64,000 nucleotides of DNA from Limnohabitans sp. (lineage in GTDB: Bacteria; Pseudomonadota; Gammaproteobacteria; Burkholderiales; Burkholderiaceae_C): positions 2,046,001 through 2,110,000 of the forward strand of contig NZ_JAAVVW010000003.1 of NCBI RefSeq assembly GCF_023910625.1, written 5' to 3'. Both the position numbers and the translations under genes were made by a program. Every line of letters begins with the position of its first letter. Position 1 is the stretch's first letter. Below, one piece after another: positions 25,099 through 35,600 of this stretch. A model generated the notes under the pieces. That model was not told the origin of the DNA. It worked only from the letters and a program-made list of their open reading frames with translations, and searched no databases.

Positions 25099-26562
25099 TC
25101 ATTTCACCCCCTCCGGCTTGCGAAGGTGAAAATCGGTCGCTTGTTGCAGGCGGTGTGCAGCGTTCAGCAACTGGGCTTCTTTGAAGTAGTTGCCGATCAG
25201 TTGCAGGCCCACGGGCATATTGCCAGCGCCAAAGCCTGCGGGCACGCTCATGCCGGGCAAACCGGCCAAAGAGGCGGGCAGGGTGAAGATGTCGGCCAGG
25301 TAGTCGGCCACCGGGTCGCCCGCGTTCTCGCCAAACTTCCAGGCCACCGACGGGGCCACGGGGCCAGCGATGACGTCGCATGCTTTGAACGCGTTTTGGA
25401 AATCGTCGGCGATCATGCGGCGGATTTTTTGGGCTTGCAGGTAGTAGGCGTCGTAGTAGCCATGCGAGAGCACATAAGCGCCCGTCATGATGCGGCGCTT
25501 GACCTCGTTGCCAAAGCCTTCGGCGCGGGTCTTTTTGTACATGTCCACCAAGTCTGTGTAGTCCTTGGCGCGGTGGCCGAACTTCACGCCGTCAAAGCGG
25601 CTGAGGTTGGAGCTTGCTTCGGCCGGGGCAATGATGTAGTACACCGGAATCGACAACTCGGTGCGCGGCAGGCTGATGGGCACCAGCTTGGCGCCCAGCT
25701 TTTCGTATTCGCGCAAAGCACCGTCCACTGCAGCGCGCACATCGGGTGCCAGGCCTTCACCAAAGAACTCTTTGGGGATGCCAATGCGCAGGCCTTCAAG
25801 CGAGTTGTTCAACGATGCGCCGAAGTCTTCAGTCGGCATGTCCAGCGAGGTCGAGTCGCGGTCGATGTCGCCACCGCACATGGCGCTCAGCAACAGGGCG
25901 CAGTCCTCGGCGCTGCGGGCCATGGGGCCTGCTTGGTCAAGGCTCGAAGCGTAGGCGATCATGCCGTAGCGGCTGGCGCGGCCATAGGTGGGCTTGATGC
26001 CGGTGATGCCACAAAAGCTGGCGGGCTGGCGGATCGAACCGCCGGTGTCGGTGCCGGTGGCGGCGGGGGCCAGGCCTGCGGCCACAGCCGCAGCGCTGCC
26101 GCCAGACGAGCCGCCGGGCACGCGGGCCGTGTCCCAGGGGTTTTGCACCGGGCCGTAAGCCGAGTTTTCGTTGGCCGAGCCCATGGCGAATTCGTCGCAG
26201 TTGAGCTTGCCCAAAGTGACCATGCCCGCTGTGCGCAGGCGCTGCACCACGGTGGCGTCAAAGGGTGATCGGTAGTCGCTCAGGATTTTGGAGCCTGCGG
26301 TGGTGGCGAAGTCGCGGGTGACGAACACGTCTTTGTGCGCCACCGGCACGCCTTCCAGTGGTCCGGCTGTGCCGTTGGCCAGCTTGGCGTCGGAGGCTTG
26401 GGCTTGGGCCAGCGTCACTTCGCTGTCGATGTCCAAAAAGGCGTTGTGTGGGTTGCCACCCAAACGGGCCAAAAAGCCGGTGGCCACTTCCACAGCGCTG
26501 ACTTGTTTGGTCTTGAGGGCCTGGGCCAGTTCGGCCACGGTCATGTCGTGCAGAGAATTCAT
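25099..26562 (-). CDS. gatA: Aspartyl/glutamyl-tRNA amidotransferase subunit A
   Basis: An amidase-signature enzyme that supplies ammonia from glutamine to GatB. The Ser-cisSer-Lys triad is visible: the lysine in [10 protein letters not shown], the two serines in [15 protein letters not shown] and [16 protein letters not shown]. The start is taken at ATG 26562 ([12 protein letters not shown], matching the family N-terminus). A GTG at 26574 that overlaps the gatC stop would add four residues. The gene is complete at about 487 residues and lies between gatC and gatB in the usual order. Confidence 0.95.
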   Translation of the reverse strand: MNSLHDMTVAELAQALKTKQVSAVEVATGFLARLGGNPHNAFLDIDSEVTLAQAQASDAKLANGTAGPLEGVPVAHKDVFVTRDFATTAGSKILSDYRSPFDATVVQRLRTAGMVTLGKLNCDEFAMGSANENSAYGPVQNPWDTARVPGGSSGGSAAAVAAGLAPAATGTDTGGSIRQPASFCGITGIKPTYGRASRYGMIAYASSLDQAGPMARSAEDCALLLSAMCGGDIDRDSTSLDMPTEDFGASLNNSLEGLRIGIPKEFFGEGLAPDVRAAVDGALREYEKLGAKLVPISLPRTELSIPVYYIIAPAEASSNLSRFDGVKFGHRAKDYTDLVDMYKKTRAEGFGNEVKRRIMTGAYVLSHGYYDAYYLQAQKIRRMIADDFQNAFKACDVIAGPVAPSVAWKFGENAGDPVADYLADIFTLPASLAGLPGMSVPAGFGAGNMPVGLQLIGNYFKEAQLLNAAHRLQQATDFHLRKPEGVK

Positions 26563-26570
26563 CGTGCGGC

Positions 26571-26870
26571 TCACTCGATCACCTTGGGCACCAAAAACAG
26601 CCCGCGCTCGACGGCCGGGGCGCTGCGCTGGTTCAAATCGCGCTGGTTGGGTTCGCTGGCCACGTCGGGGCGCAGGCGCAGCGTGATGTCCTGGATGGCG
26701 GCCACGGGGTGGGCCATGGGGGTGATGCCGGTGGTGTCCACGGCCTGCATGGCCTGAACGATGCCGAAAAAGCCGTTGATTTGCGTGAGCATGCGCTCGC
26801 TTTCATCGGGCTGAAGCTCCAGCCGAGCCAAGTTGGCGATGCGGGCAATATCCTGTGGGGTCAGGGACAT
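26571..26870 (-). CDS. gatC: Aspartyl/glutamyl-tRNA amidotransferase subunit C
   Basis: A 99-residue stabilising subunit that wraps GatA and Gat[24 protein letters not shown] is the family N-terminus and the protein ends in FLVPKVIE, the normal GatC end. It is the first gene of gatC-gatA-gatB and is transcribed divergently from mreB, with about 210 bp between their starts. Confidence 0.95.
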   Translation of the reverse strand: MSLTPQDIARIANLARLELQPDESERMLTQINGFFGIVQAMQAVDTTGITPMAHPVAAIQDITLRLRPDVASEPNQRDLNQRSAPAVERGLFLVPKVIE

Positions 26871-27012
26871 GGTTTGAAAAGAGTTGTAAAGAAGGTGTTT
26901 TTCCGGCCCAAAAGGAGCGGGGGCGCACCTGTTTCACCGGGGGATCGGGTATTATCCTGCGTTTGGTTCGTTTGGCTGTGCAGTCGTTGAGACTGCCCTG
27001 ATACCGACCTGA

Positions 27013-28125
<1,113 letters not shown>

Positions 28126-28166
28126 ACACGGCTTAGCCCTCGCCTCGCATCCGGAGCACTCACTGC

Positions 28167-29114
28167 ATGGCCCTGGATACTTTTGAGCGCCATGTCCCGC
28201 CGATTTTCCGGCGGGGCTTGTCCACAACGACCAAGCTGGTTTTGCTCAGTCTGCTGTCGCTGATGTTGATGGCAGCAGACCATCGCCTTCAGATATCTCA
28301 GCCCTTGCGTGCGGGAGTGGCGCTTGCATTGTCGCCTTTGCAATGGCTGTCATTACAACCCGCCCATTTGTGGAATATGGTGAGCAACTACCTCATTGGT
28401 GTTGAGTCCGCACGCGATGCCGCTTTGTCATACGAAGCCCGAACCATTGCCCAAGCCCAACGACTGCAACAAGTCGAACAATTGCGTCTGGAAAACGCCA
28501 ACCTGCGCCAATTGCATGAATTGCGGTCGAGCGTCTTTGGCCCCAGCAAAGCGGTTGAAGTTTTGTACGACACGTCCGATCCCTACTCGCGTCGCGTGGT
28601 GGTTGACCGGGGGCAGTTTGCCGGTATCGTGACAGGCTCGGCCGTTATCGATGCTGCCGGCGTGGTCGGTCAAGTCACACGGGTCTACCCTATGGTGAGT
28701 GAAGTCACCTTGCTCACCGATCGCCACCAGACCATTCCGGTCATCAATGCCCGCTCGGGCACTCGCCATGTGGCCAACGGCAGCCCCATGTTTGCGGGCG
28801 GTTCGTTGGAGCTGATGTTTGTGCCTTCGGGCACCGATATGCAAAAAGGCGACCTGCTCACCACCAGTGGCATTGATGGCATTTATCCACCGGGCTTGCA
28901 TGTCGGGCGCATCTCGCAAATCGATCGTCGCGTGGATGGGTCTTTTGCGACCGTGCATGCCGAACCCACCGCCCGCGAACGCGGGCGGCACTTGTTGGTC
29001 TTGCTGCCCATCAAGGACTGGCCCGCCAGACCTGCGGCTGACACGGCCCAAGACACCATAGGCAAAACAACCAGCAAAGACGCGCAAGACAGCGGCACAG
29101 GAGCCAAACCATGA
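28167..29114 (+). CDS. mreC: Rod-shape-determining protein MreC
   Basis: 315 residues: a cytoplasmic N-terminus, one membrane helix (about residues 22-40), a coiled coil (AQRLQQVEQLRLENANLRQL) and the periplasmic beta-barrel domain (GSAVIDAAGVVGQVTRVYP; LLTTSGIDGIYPPGLHVGRI). MreC links MreB with the PBP2/RodA synthase and activates PBP2. The tail is hydrophilic and low in complexity. The stop overlaps the mreD start (ATGA). Confidence 0.95.
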   Translation: MALDTFERHVPPIFRRGLSTTTKLVLLSLLSLMLMAADHRLQISQPLRAGVALALSPLQWLSLQPAHLWNMVSNYLIGVESARDAALSYEARTIAQAQRLQQVEQLRLENANLRQLHELRSSVFGPSKAVEVLYDTSDPYSRRVVVDRGQFAGIVTGSAVIDAAGVVGQVTRVYPMVSEVTLLTDRHQTIPVINARSGTRHVANGSPMFAGGSLELMFVPSGTDMQKGDLLTTSGIDGIYPPGLHVGRISQIDRRVDGSFATVHAEPTARERGRHLLVLLPIKDWPARPAADTAQDTIGKTTSKDAQDSGTGAKP

Positions 29115-29632
29115 TCATGCCGGCGGGACGCCCTCTGCTGTTGCCGGCAAACCCCCGGTTCATCGGGATGAGTCTGGTGCTGGCCTTGCTCTTGCACATG
29201 CTGCTGGGTTTGTGGGGACAAGATTGGCTGCCCGATGTACTGGCCGTCACCCTTGTGTTTTGGACTGTGCACCAGCCCCGCCGAGTCGGGCTGCTGCTGG
29301 CCTTTGCCATGGGACTGATGGTGGATGTGCATGAGTCTGCCTTGCTGGGGCAAAACGCCTTGTCGTATGTGGTGTTGTGCGGCTTGGCCAGTGCCTCACA
29401 AAGGCGATTGTTGTGGTTTCCGCTGGACGAGCAAGCCTTGCAGATCCTGCCCCTTTTCATTGCAGCCTCTGTCTTGGAGTGGGTTACCCGCCTGTTGGCC
29501 AACGATTCCTGGCCCTACTGGTCGATGCTGGTGGCCCCCTTTTTACAAGCTGGCCTTTGGCCCTTGATAGGTGCCATGCTGCTGGTGCCGCAACGCAGGG
29601 CTTTTGAGCGCGATGACATCCGGCCACTTTGA
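29111..29632 (+). CDS. mreD: Rod-shape-determining protein MreD
   Basis: A 173-residue polytopic inner-membrane protein with five or six hydrophobic segments (such as MSLVLALLLHMLLGLWGQ and LLLAFAMGLMVDVHESALLGQNAL). The FAMGLMVDVHESALLGQ segment is typical of MreD. It is coupled to mreC by a 4-bp overlap and is followed immediately by mrdA. Confidence 0.93.
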   Translation: MIMPAGRPLLLPANPRFIGMSLVLALLLHMLLGLWGQDWLPDVLAVTLVFWTVHQPRRVGLLLAFAMGLMVDVHESALLGQNALSYVVLCGLASASQRRLLWFPLDEQALQILPLFIAASVLEWVTRLLANDSWPYWSMLVAPFLQAGLWPLIGAMLLVPQRRAFERDDIRPL

Positions 29633-29634
29633 GC

Positions 29635-31641
29635 ATGTCACTGCCTTTGCCCACTCTCGCGGAATTGCGCGACATCCACAAAGAGATTGAACGCTTTCAC
29701 TCACGGGTTGTGATCGTTCAATGGGTGATCCTGCTTTGCTTTGCCTTGCTGGCAGCACGTCTGATTTATCTGCAGGTCATCCGGCACGATGACCTGATGG
29801 CGCAAGCCGAAAGCAACCGCACAGCCATCTTGCCCACGGTGCCACCACGCGGCAATGTTATAGACCGCAACGGCGTGGTGCTGGCCAGCAACTATTCGGC
29901 CTATACCTTGGAAATCACCCCCTCCAAAGTCAAGGATCTGGAAGCCACCATAGACGCGCTGGCAGAGCTGGTGAACATCCAGACCAAAGACCGCCGTCAC
30001 TTCAAGCGTTTGCGTGAAGAGACAAAAAACTTTGCCTCCTTGCCCATTCGAAACCTGCTCACTGATGAAGAAGTTGCCCGCTTCAGTGCCCAGAGTTACC
30101 GATTTCCCGGGGTCGAAATCAAAGCCCGCCTGTTCAGACAGTACCCCTACGGCGAGCTGGCCAGCCATGTGATTGGCTACATTGGCCGCATCAACCAGCG
30201 TGACAAGGAAATGCTGGAGGAAAACGACAACATCGCCAATTACCGTGGCACAGAATACATCGGCAAACTCGGCATCGAACAAGGCTACGAACGCGAACTG
30301 CACGGCATCACCGGCGTCAATTGGGTCGAGACTTCGGCGGGCGGGCGGGCCATTCGCAATCTGTCGAGCCGACCAGCGACACCGGGCCAAAACGTGGTGT
30401 TGTCCATCGACATCCAATTGCAAAAGATGACTGAAGACCTGTTTGGCCAGCGCCGGGGGGCCTTGGTGGCGCTGGACCCCAAAACCGGCGAGGTACTTGC
30501 CTTCGTGAGCAAACCCACCTTTGATCCGAACTGGTTCGTGGATGGCATTGATGTTGAGAACTGGCAGTTGCTCAATGAATCCATCGACAAACCCTTGCTC
30601 AACCGCGCTTTGCGCGGCACCTATCCACCAGGCTCCACCTACAAACCCTTCATGGCGCTAGGCGCATTGGCCACCGGTAAACGCTCCGCCAGCACCATCA
30701 TTCAAGATTCGGGCTCGTGGACCTATGGCGGTCACACGTTTCGTAGCCACGGAGACCATGGCCTGGGTGCGGTGGACATGGTCAGCTCGATCGTCTCATC
30801 GAGCAATGTTTACTACTACTCGCTGGCCAATGAAATGGGGGTTGACGTCATCCATGACTTCATGAAGCCTTTGTGGTTTGGTCAGCGCACGGGCATCGAC
30901 TTGCCAGGCGAGGTGCGCGGCATCCTGCCCAGCACCACATGGAAGCGCAACTATTTCAAGAAACCCGATCAAAAACAATGGTTCAGCGGCGAGACCATTT
31001 CGCTGGGCGTCGGCCAGGGTTACAACGCATTCACCATGTTGCAACTGGCCTCGGCAACGGCCACCTTGGCCAACCGGGGTCTGCAGTTCAAGCCGCAAGT
31101 GGTCACCGCCACACAAGATGCGCTGACCCACGCACAAACGCAAGTGGCTGCACAAGCACCGATGGACCTGGGCTACAAACCCGAGCACCTGGATGTGGTG
31201 CACAAGGGCCTGGTGGGCGTCGTCACGTCGGGCACCTCGGCACGGGTGTTTGCTGGAGCGGGCTACACCAGTGCTGGCAAAACCGGCACGGCACAAGCGG
31301 TGACGATTGGGCAAAAAGACAAATACAACGCAGCCAAATTGTCTGAGTACCAGCGTGACCACTCTCTGTATATGGCCTATGCCCCAGCGGAATCCCCGAC
31401 GATTGCGCTGGCTGTGGTGGTCGAAAACGCTGGCTTTGGTGCCGCTGCGGCCGCGCCCATTGCACGGCGGGTGTTTGACTACTGGTTATTGGGGCAATAC
31501 CCCAGTGAAGATGACATAACTGCCACACAAAGAGGCCAGTCCTCCAGCCCGATCGGCAAACCCCGGGCCAAGAAAGATGTGCCGCTGCTGAGTCCCAAAG
31601 CCGTGCCCGCCGACAAGGCACTGGAAGCCGTCAAACCATGA
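29635..31641 (+). CDS. mrdA: Penicillin-binding protein 2, peptidoglycan transpeptidase
   Basis: 668 residues. A single N-terminal anchor (VVIVQWVILLCFALLAARLIYLQV) and the dimerisation domain precede the transpeptidase domain, where the three active-site motifs are clear: SxxK in PPGSTYKPF, SxN in VSSSNVYYY, and KTG in AGKTGTAQ. It crosslinks peptidoglycan during elongation with RodA and MreBCD. ATG 29635 is 2 bp after the mreD stop; a TTG at 29629 would add two residues. rodA, often next in this operon, is not present here; a minus-strand gene follows. Confidence 0.96.
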   Translation: MSLPLPTLAELRDIHKEIERFHSRVVIVQWVILLCFALLAARLIYLQVIRHDDLMAQAESNRTAILPTVPPRGNVIDRNGVVLASNYSAYTLEITPSKVKDLEATIDALAELVNIQTKDRRHFKRLREETKNFASLPIRNLLTDEEVARFSAQSYRFPGVEIKARLFRQYPYGELASHVIGYIGRINQRDKEMLEENDNIANYRGTEYIGKLGIEQGYERELHGITGVNWVETSAGGRAIRNLSSRPATPGQNVVLSIDIQLQKMTEDLFGQRRGALVALDPKTGEVLAFVSKPTFDPNWFVDGIDVENWQLLNESIDKPLLNRALRGTYPPGSTYKPFMALGALATGKRSASTIIQDSGSWTYGGHTFRSHGDHGLGAVDMVSSIVSSSNVYYYSLANEMGVDVIHDFMKPLWFGQRTGIDLPGEVRGILPSTTWKRNYFKKPDQKQWFSGETISLGVGQGYNAFTMLQLASATATLANRGLQFKPQVVTATQDALTHAQTQVAAQAPMDLGYKPEHLDVVHKGLVGVVTSGTSARVFAGAGYTSAGKTGTAQAVTIGQKDKYNAAKLSEYQRDHSLYMAYAPAESPTIALAVVVENAGFGAAAAAPIARRVFDYWLLGQYPSEDDITATQRGQSSSPIGKPRAKKDVPLLSPKAVPADKALEAVKP

Positions 31642-31653
31642 GCCGCGTTTGAC

Positions 31654-32067
31654 TCAACTGGCGTAAACCGTCTCGAAATCAGCGAAGCCTTTGACCTCGA
31701 TGGGGTTACCAAACGGGTCCAAGAAAAACATGGTCCATTGCTCACCGGGCTGACCGGCAAAGCGCAGGTGGGGCTCGACCACAAATTGCATGCTGCGCGA
31801 TTTCAAGCGCTCGGCCAGCTCTTGCCAATCGGCCTTTTGCAAGACCAAGCCAAAATGCGGCATGGGCACCAGGTGTTCACCCACAAGGCCCGTCAAGGTG
31901 GTTTTGAAGGGCTCGCCCAGATGCAGCGAGATCTGGTGCGAGAAAAAATCAAAGTCAACCCAAGTCTCGGTCGATCGGCCCTCTTGGCATCCGAGCACAT
32001 CGCCATAAAAGCGGCGCGCTTCATCCAAGTCTGTGACGTGAAAAGCGAAATGAAAAAGACTGTGCAT
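31654..32067 (-). CDS. VOC-family (glyoxalase/dioxygenase fold) protein
   Basis: 137 residues from ATG 32067: MHSLFHFAFHVTDLDEARRFYGDVLG is the start of a vicinal-oxygen-chelate domain, and QWTMFFLDPFGNPIEVKGF is the paired end. Metal ligands of the fold would include the histidine of FHFAFHV and the glutamate of NPIEVKGF. Start codons 12 or more bases further upstream are possible. The substrate cannot be deduced. It converges on mrdA. Confidence 0.85.
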   Translation of the reverse strand: MHSLFHFAFHVTDLDEARRFYGDVLGCQEGRSTETWVDFDFFSHQISLHLGEPFKTTLTGLVGEHLVPMPHFGLVLQKADWQELAERLKSRSMQFVVEPHLRFAGQPGEQWTMFFLDPFGNPIEVKGFADFETVYAS

Positions 32068-32158
32068 GCACTCCAGCATAGCAGCGCCGCAGCTCGAAGC
32101 CCTGGGTAAACACCGCGATATGCCATCGCCCACACGGTGGGGCCATGCGGCATGACAA

Positions 32159-32530
32159 TCAGCGGCCTTGTTCCTTGCGCGTCTGGCAAACGATGCAGCG
32201 TTTGGCGGTCGGGTAGGCGCTCAGGCGTGCGGGCGGAATGGTCACGCCGCAGTCGGTGCACTGGCCATAGGTGCCCGCATCAATACGCTCAAGTGCAGCG
32301 TCGATGTCTCCCAGCTCGGCGGTTTCGTGTTCGTTGATGGCGAACTCGGTTTGCCGCTCAGAACGGATCTGGGCGCGCGACTGAAAGCTGTTGTCAAAGT
32401 GGTCCGCGGCCATGTCAGCGCGCGAGACCAGACCGCCACGCTGCTCGGCGATGCGCTGCAGCAGCTGCGTGCGCTCTTGCAAAAGACGCTCGCGGTAAAT
32501 GGAGAGGCTTGGGGTGTCGGATGAAGTCAT
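32159..32530 (-). CDS. DksA/TraR-family C4 zinc-finger protein
   Basis: 123 residues: an N-terminal coiled-coil hairpin (SLSIYRERLLQERTQLLQRI) and a C-terminal C4 zinc finger (CTDCG ... CIVCQTRKE). The hairpin tip of true DksA carries two aspartates that enter the RNA polymerase channel; here the region reads ADMAADHFDNS, so a DksA-like role is plausible but not certain. It is shorter than DksA (about 150), like the TraR/YbiI-type relatives. Confidence 0.85.
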   Translation of the reverse strand: MTSSDTPSLSIYRERLLQERTQLLQRIAEQRGGLVSRADMAADHFDNSFQSRAQIRSERQTEFAINEHETAELGDIDAALERIDAGTYGQCTDCGVTIPPARLSAYPTAKRCIVCQTRKEQGR

Positions 32531-32645
32531 GGCTTCATCCTAGGCGCCTGGGGTGACGCGGTATTGATGTGGGTCAACCCCCGCTGCCGCATGGCATCGG
32601 CCATGGGCCGGGGTTGACGCGCCTTAAGCGCTCAAGCGCACAGAC

Positions 32646-33296
32646 TCAGCTTTTGGCTTTCATGCGCGACATCATCAATTCCATATTGGCTTTGCGGTCC
32701 GCGTTGACCGTCTGCATGTGGGGGCGCTCGCCCATCATCTTGAGGTAGTCGCGCACAGGCAGCTCGGCCAGGAAGTCTTTGCCGTAAATCAACTTGGTGA
32801 CGCCAGACACCAAGGGCAGGTGCACCACGGCGGCGCAGTCGGCCAACGTCAAGCTGTCGCCCGCGATGAAGGGAGCGAACTTGGCCAACTTGGCAAATGC
32901 AGCCACGCTCTTTTCGAGCTGCGCTGCGGTTTTCTCTTTGACCGAGTCGCTCACCTTGCCGCCAAAAAAGGCTTCGGGGTAGAGGTTGCGCGCAACCAGC
33001 TCCAAGTGCAGGTCCAGAAACAGCGCCAACTCGCGCACCTTGGCAGCGGCAAACGGGTCGGCAGGGATCAAGGGGTTTTGCGGGTACTTTTGTTCGATGT
33101 ATTCCAGCATCACGGCCGACTCGCACACCGCGCCCTCTGGCGTCTTGAGGTAAGGCACTTTGCCCAAGGGGCTGGCTTGCGCATCGGTCGCGCCCACCCA
33201 AGCCAGCTCCTCGACAAAAGGCACGCCTTTTTCGAGCAAGGCCAATTTGACTTTGTTGTGGTAATTGCTGGCTGCAAAGCCGCAGAGTGTGAGCAT
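32646..33296 (-). CDS. Glutathione S-transferase family protein
   Basis: 216 residues from ATG 33296. The thioredoxin-like N-terminal domain begins MLTLCGFAASNYHNKVKLALLEKG and has GKVPYLKTPEGAVCESAVMLEYIEQ (cis-proline and the glutathione-binding ES pair). An all-helical C-terminal domain with FIAGDSLTLADCAAVVHL follows. Serine or asparagine in AASNYHNK probably stabilises the thiolate. Substrate unknown. An upstream in-frame start would add poorly conserved sequence. Confidence 0.9.
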   Translation of the reverse strand: MLTLCGFAASNYHNKVKLALLEKGVPFVEELAWVGATDAQASPLGKVPYLKTPEGAVCESAVMLEYIEQKYPQNPLIPADPFAAAKVRELALFLDLHLELVARNLYPEAFFGGKVSDSVKEKTAAQLEKSVAAFAKLAKFAPFIAGDSLTLADCAAVVHLPLVSGVTKLIYGKDFLAELPVRDYLKMMGERPHMQTVNADRKANMELMMSRMKAKS

Positions 33297-33470
33297 GAGG
33301 GTCTCCGAGAAAGGGTAAAAATCACAGATTAGCCCAAGACCCGACTCGCTCAGGTCACACAGTTGACCGTTCAGCTCGGCAAGGGGTAGGCCGCGCAGGT
33401 GGCCACATGCTCGGTTGGCCATCAGGCGGTTACAAGCGCGGGCCAAATGGCCAATGCCATAATTCGTGCC

Positions 33471-33848
33471 ATGTTCAACCTGCAATCCCTGCGCAATGCC
33501 CACCGACTCACCCGCTTCGTGCTGGTGTGGTTTGCCTTGTTTGTCGGGGCGGCGGTGGCCTCACCGCTGGTCAAGCCAGAAGCCGTGCAACTGGTTTGCA
33601 GCGCCATTGGCGGCGTGAAACTGGTGCCGGTGGATGCTGCAGGTGCTGATGTGGATGGCACGGTGGCACACACCGCGCTCGACTGCCCCGCCTGCTTGCC
33701 CCTGATCGCGCCTCCCGCGGCCGATGTACTGGCCAAGTTGCCAACGGGTGATTTGCCCCATGCTTTGCGAGCCCTGCCGGCGGCTCGCTTGGCCAGTTTG
33801 CTGGGTCAGCCCTGGCAAGCCCGCGCACCCCCCATCTTTTTCGCCTGA
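33471..33848 (+). CDS. DUF2946-type small secreted protein (first of three)
   Basis: 125 residues from ATG 33471. An N-terminal membrane/signal segment (FVLVWFALFVGAAVASP) is followed by VQLVCSAIGGVKLVPVD and ALDCPACLPLIAP. The single cysteine plus CxxC layout is that of DUF2946 proteins, frequently found beside copper-chaperone and TonB-receptor genes. It opens the copper region and resembles the proteins at 34.5 and 38.2 kb. Function is not established; metal binding through the cysteines is an inference. Confidence 0.75.
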   Translation: MFNLQSLRNAHRLTRFVLVWFALFVGAAVASPLVKPEAVQLVCSAIGGVKLVPVDAAGADVDGTVAHTALDCPACLPLIAPPAADVLAKLPTGDLPHALRALPAARLASLLGQPWQARAPPIFFA

Positions 33849-33989
33849 AACACCGCCCCTTGATGCGCTGGCGCGCTGGGGCTGAGTCGGTTTAGGCGCC
33901 CAACTGTGCCAGTGCACCCTGCTTCATAGGGTGTGCCTTGCGCACTGTCTGTGTCTCTTCATCTGTTCGATAACCACCAGGAGTGATCC

Positions 33990-34469
33990 ATGTTCCGTCC
34001 CGCTTTGTCTGTGTCTGCCCTTTTTCTGGCCATGACCGTGTCCTTGTCGGCCCAAGCCCAAGTGACTGTGAAAGACGCCTGGGTGCGCGCCACCGTGCCC
34101 CAGCAAAAGGCCACGGGTGCCTTCATGCAGCTGCAATCGGCGCAAGACGCCAAATTGGTCTCGGCCCAATCGCCTGTGGCGGGTGTGGTCGAGGTGCATG
34201 AAATGGCCATGGACGGCGGCGTCATGCGCATGCGTGCTGTGCCCAACCTGGATTTGCCTGCGGGCAAAGCCATCGACCTCAAGCCCGGCGGCTACCACGT
34301 CATGCTGATGGACCTGAAGGCCCAAGTCAAAGACGGTGACACCGTGCCCGTGACGCTGGTGGTGGAAGGCAAAGACGGCAAGCGCCAGTCTGTGGAGTTG
34401 AAAGTGCCCGCCCGCACCGCCGCTGCACCGGCCATGAAACACGGCGAAGGCCACAAGCACAAGCACTGA
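33990..34469 (+). CDS. Periplasmic copper chaperone, PCu(A)C family (first)
   Basis: 159 residues. A signal peptide (LSVSALFLAMTVSLSAQAQ) precedes the cupredoxin-like PCu(A)C domain VTVKDAWVRATVPQQKATGAFM. Copper ligands of the family are visible as histidine and methionines in VEVHEMAMDGGVMRMRAV and as PGGYHVMLMDL. The C-terminus is histidine-rich (MKHGEGHKHKH), an additional metal-binding tail. Such proteins carry Cu(I) to cytochrome oxidase CuA/CuB assembly. It sits between two DUF2946 genes. Confidence 0.9.
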   Translation: MFRPALSVSALFLAMTVSLSAQAQVTVKDAWVRATVPQQKATGAFMQLQSAQDAKLVSAQSPVAGVVEVHEMAMDGGVMRMRAVPNLDLPAGKAIDLKPGGYHVMLMDLKAQVKDGDTVPVTLVVEGKDGKRQSVELKVPARTAAAPAMKHGEGHKHKH

Positions 34470-34506
34470 TCGCCCATTCACTGCTTGATACCCTCTTGAT
34501 CAGCCC

Positions 34507-34905
34507 ATGACCTGGACTTCCGCACCACTGCGCAGGCTCACCCAGTTGATACTGTGCGCGATGCTGCTGGCGGCTTTGGCTCCCACGCTCTCGCGTGCGC
34601 GAGCCTGGGGCCAGGGCAGTGCTGCGCCGTGGATGGAAATCTGTACCGCCCAGGGCACGCAAAGCCTGGGGGTAGATGTAACGCTCGACGCGCTGACTGA
34701 CGAAAGGCCTCAACCCGGCAAAACCATGGTGGACCACTGCGCCTTTTGCTTGCTGGTCTGCGACCGGATGGCACCACCCAGCAGCCCCTTTGCGTGGCAG
34801 GCTCTGCCTCAGGCGCCACCTCCGTTGGCGCACTTCGATACACACCGACCTCTGTCCATTCTGCATTGGACAGTCCTCACTCGCGCCCCACCTGCCCACG
34901 CCTGA
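34507..34905 (+). CDS. DUF2946-type small secreted protein (second of three)
   Basis: 132 residues starting at ATG 34507. An N-terminal hydrophobic stretch (LTQLILCAMLLAALAPTLS) is followed by MEICTAQGTQSL and VDHCAFCLLVCDRM. ICTAQG and HCAFC are the typical DUF2946 blocks. It follows the PCu(A)C gene by 37 bp. The role is unknown; co-occurrence with copper genes suggests envelope metal handling. Confidence 0.75.
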   Translation: MTWTSAPLRRLTQLILCAMLLAALAPTLSRARAWGQGSAAPWMEICTAQGTQSLGVDVTLDALTDERPQPGKTMVDHCAFCLLVCDRMAPPSSPFAWQALPQAPPPLAHFDTHRPLSILHWTVLTRAPPAHA

Positions 34906-35002
34906 TTTCAGTCGTGGCAGCTCGGGTGTTTGCCCGTCTGCTGTTGGCCAGAGCCACGCTTTCGAGCGCTCGCCCTGGCTCCAATTCAAACAGGAGCAAC
35001 TT

Positions 35003-35590
35003 GTGAATTATTTGACCCAAATTCCGATGGACGAATCCATCGATGTACGCCGAGGACAAACCTTGTTGATTGCGGGCACCTTAGGCCCTGTGTGGCGCGT
35101 GAACCAAGGCGTGTTCAAGCTGGAACGTCCCAGTCTGGAAGGCCAAACCTTGGTGCAATTGGCTATGCCGGGTGACTTGATCGGCGTCGAAGCCTTGTGC
35201 TCAGCCCCGTATGCGTTTTCGGTCACAGCTTTGGTGAGTGGCCGAGCGCAGCCACAACAAATCGGCCACGAAGCGGCTCGCCACACGACCATGGCGCAAG
35301 GCTTTCTACAACAACAACGACAAACTTGCGACATGCACCGATTGCGCACAGGCCCCATATCGCGTCGGTTGGCATTTTTGCTCACGGTATTGGGCAGGCA
35401 AGCCGATGGACGTGTGATCGAATTGCAGCGCAAGCAATTGCCCACGCTCAAAGAAATGGCCCGCGTGGTGGACTCGACCTTCGAAACCGTCTGCCGCGAA
35501 CTCAATGCTTTAGTGCCTGAGCGCCATGAGAAGCCCATTCGCATTGCAACAACTTGGGCCAATGGGTCGCCATACGCCATGGCTGCATGA
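35003..35590 (+). CDS. Crp/Fnr-family transcriptional regulator
   Basis: About 195 residues from GTG 35003, preceded by AGGAG (34992-34996). The N-terminal half is a cyclic-nucleotide-binding-like beta roll (IDVRRGQTLLIAGTLGPVWRVNQGVFKLE ... MPGDLIGVEAL). The C-terminal half is a winged helix with LPTLKEMARVVDSTFETVCREL as recognition region. The N-terminal cysteines of Fnr for an iron-sulfur cluster are absent, so it is probably not a direct oxygen sensor. Its position inside the copper region makes it the obvious candidate regulator of these genes. Confidence 0.8.
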   Translation: MNYLTQIPMDESIDVRRGQTLLIAGTLGPVWRVNQGVFKLERPSLEGQTLVQLAMPGDLIGVEALCSAPYAFSVTALVSGRAQPQQIGHEAARHTTMAQGFLQQQRQTCDMHRLRTGPISRRLAFLLTVLGRQADGRVIELQRKQLPTLKEMARVVDSTFETVCRELNALVPERHEKPIRIATTWANGSPYAMAA

Positions 35591-35600
35591 AAGACGTGCC

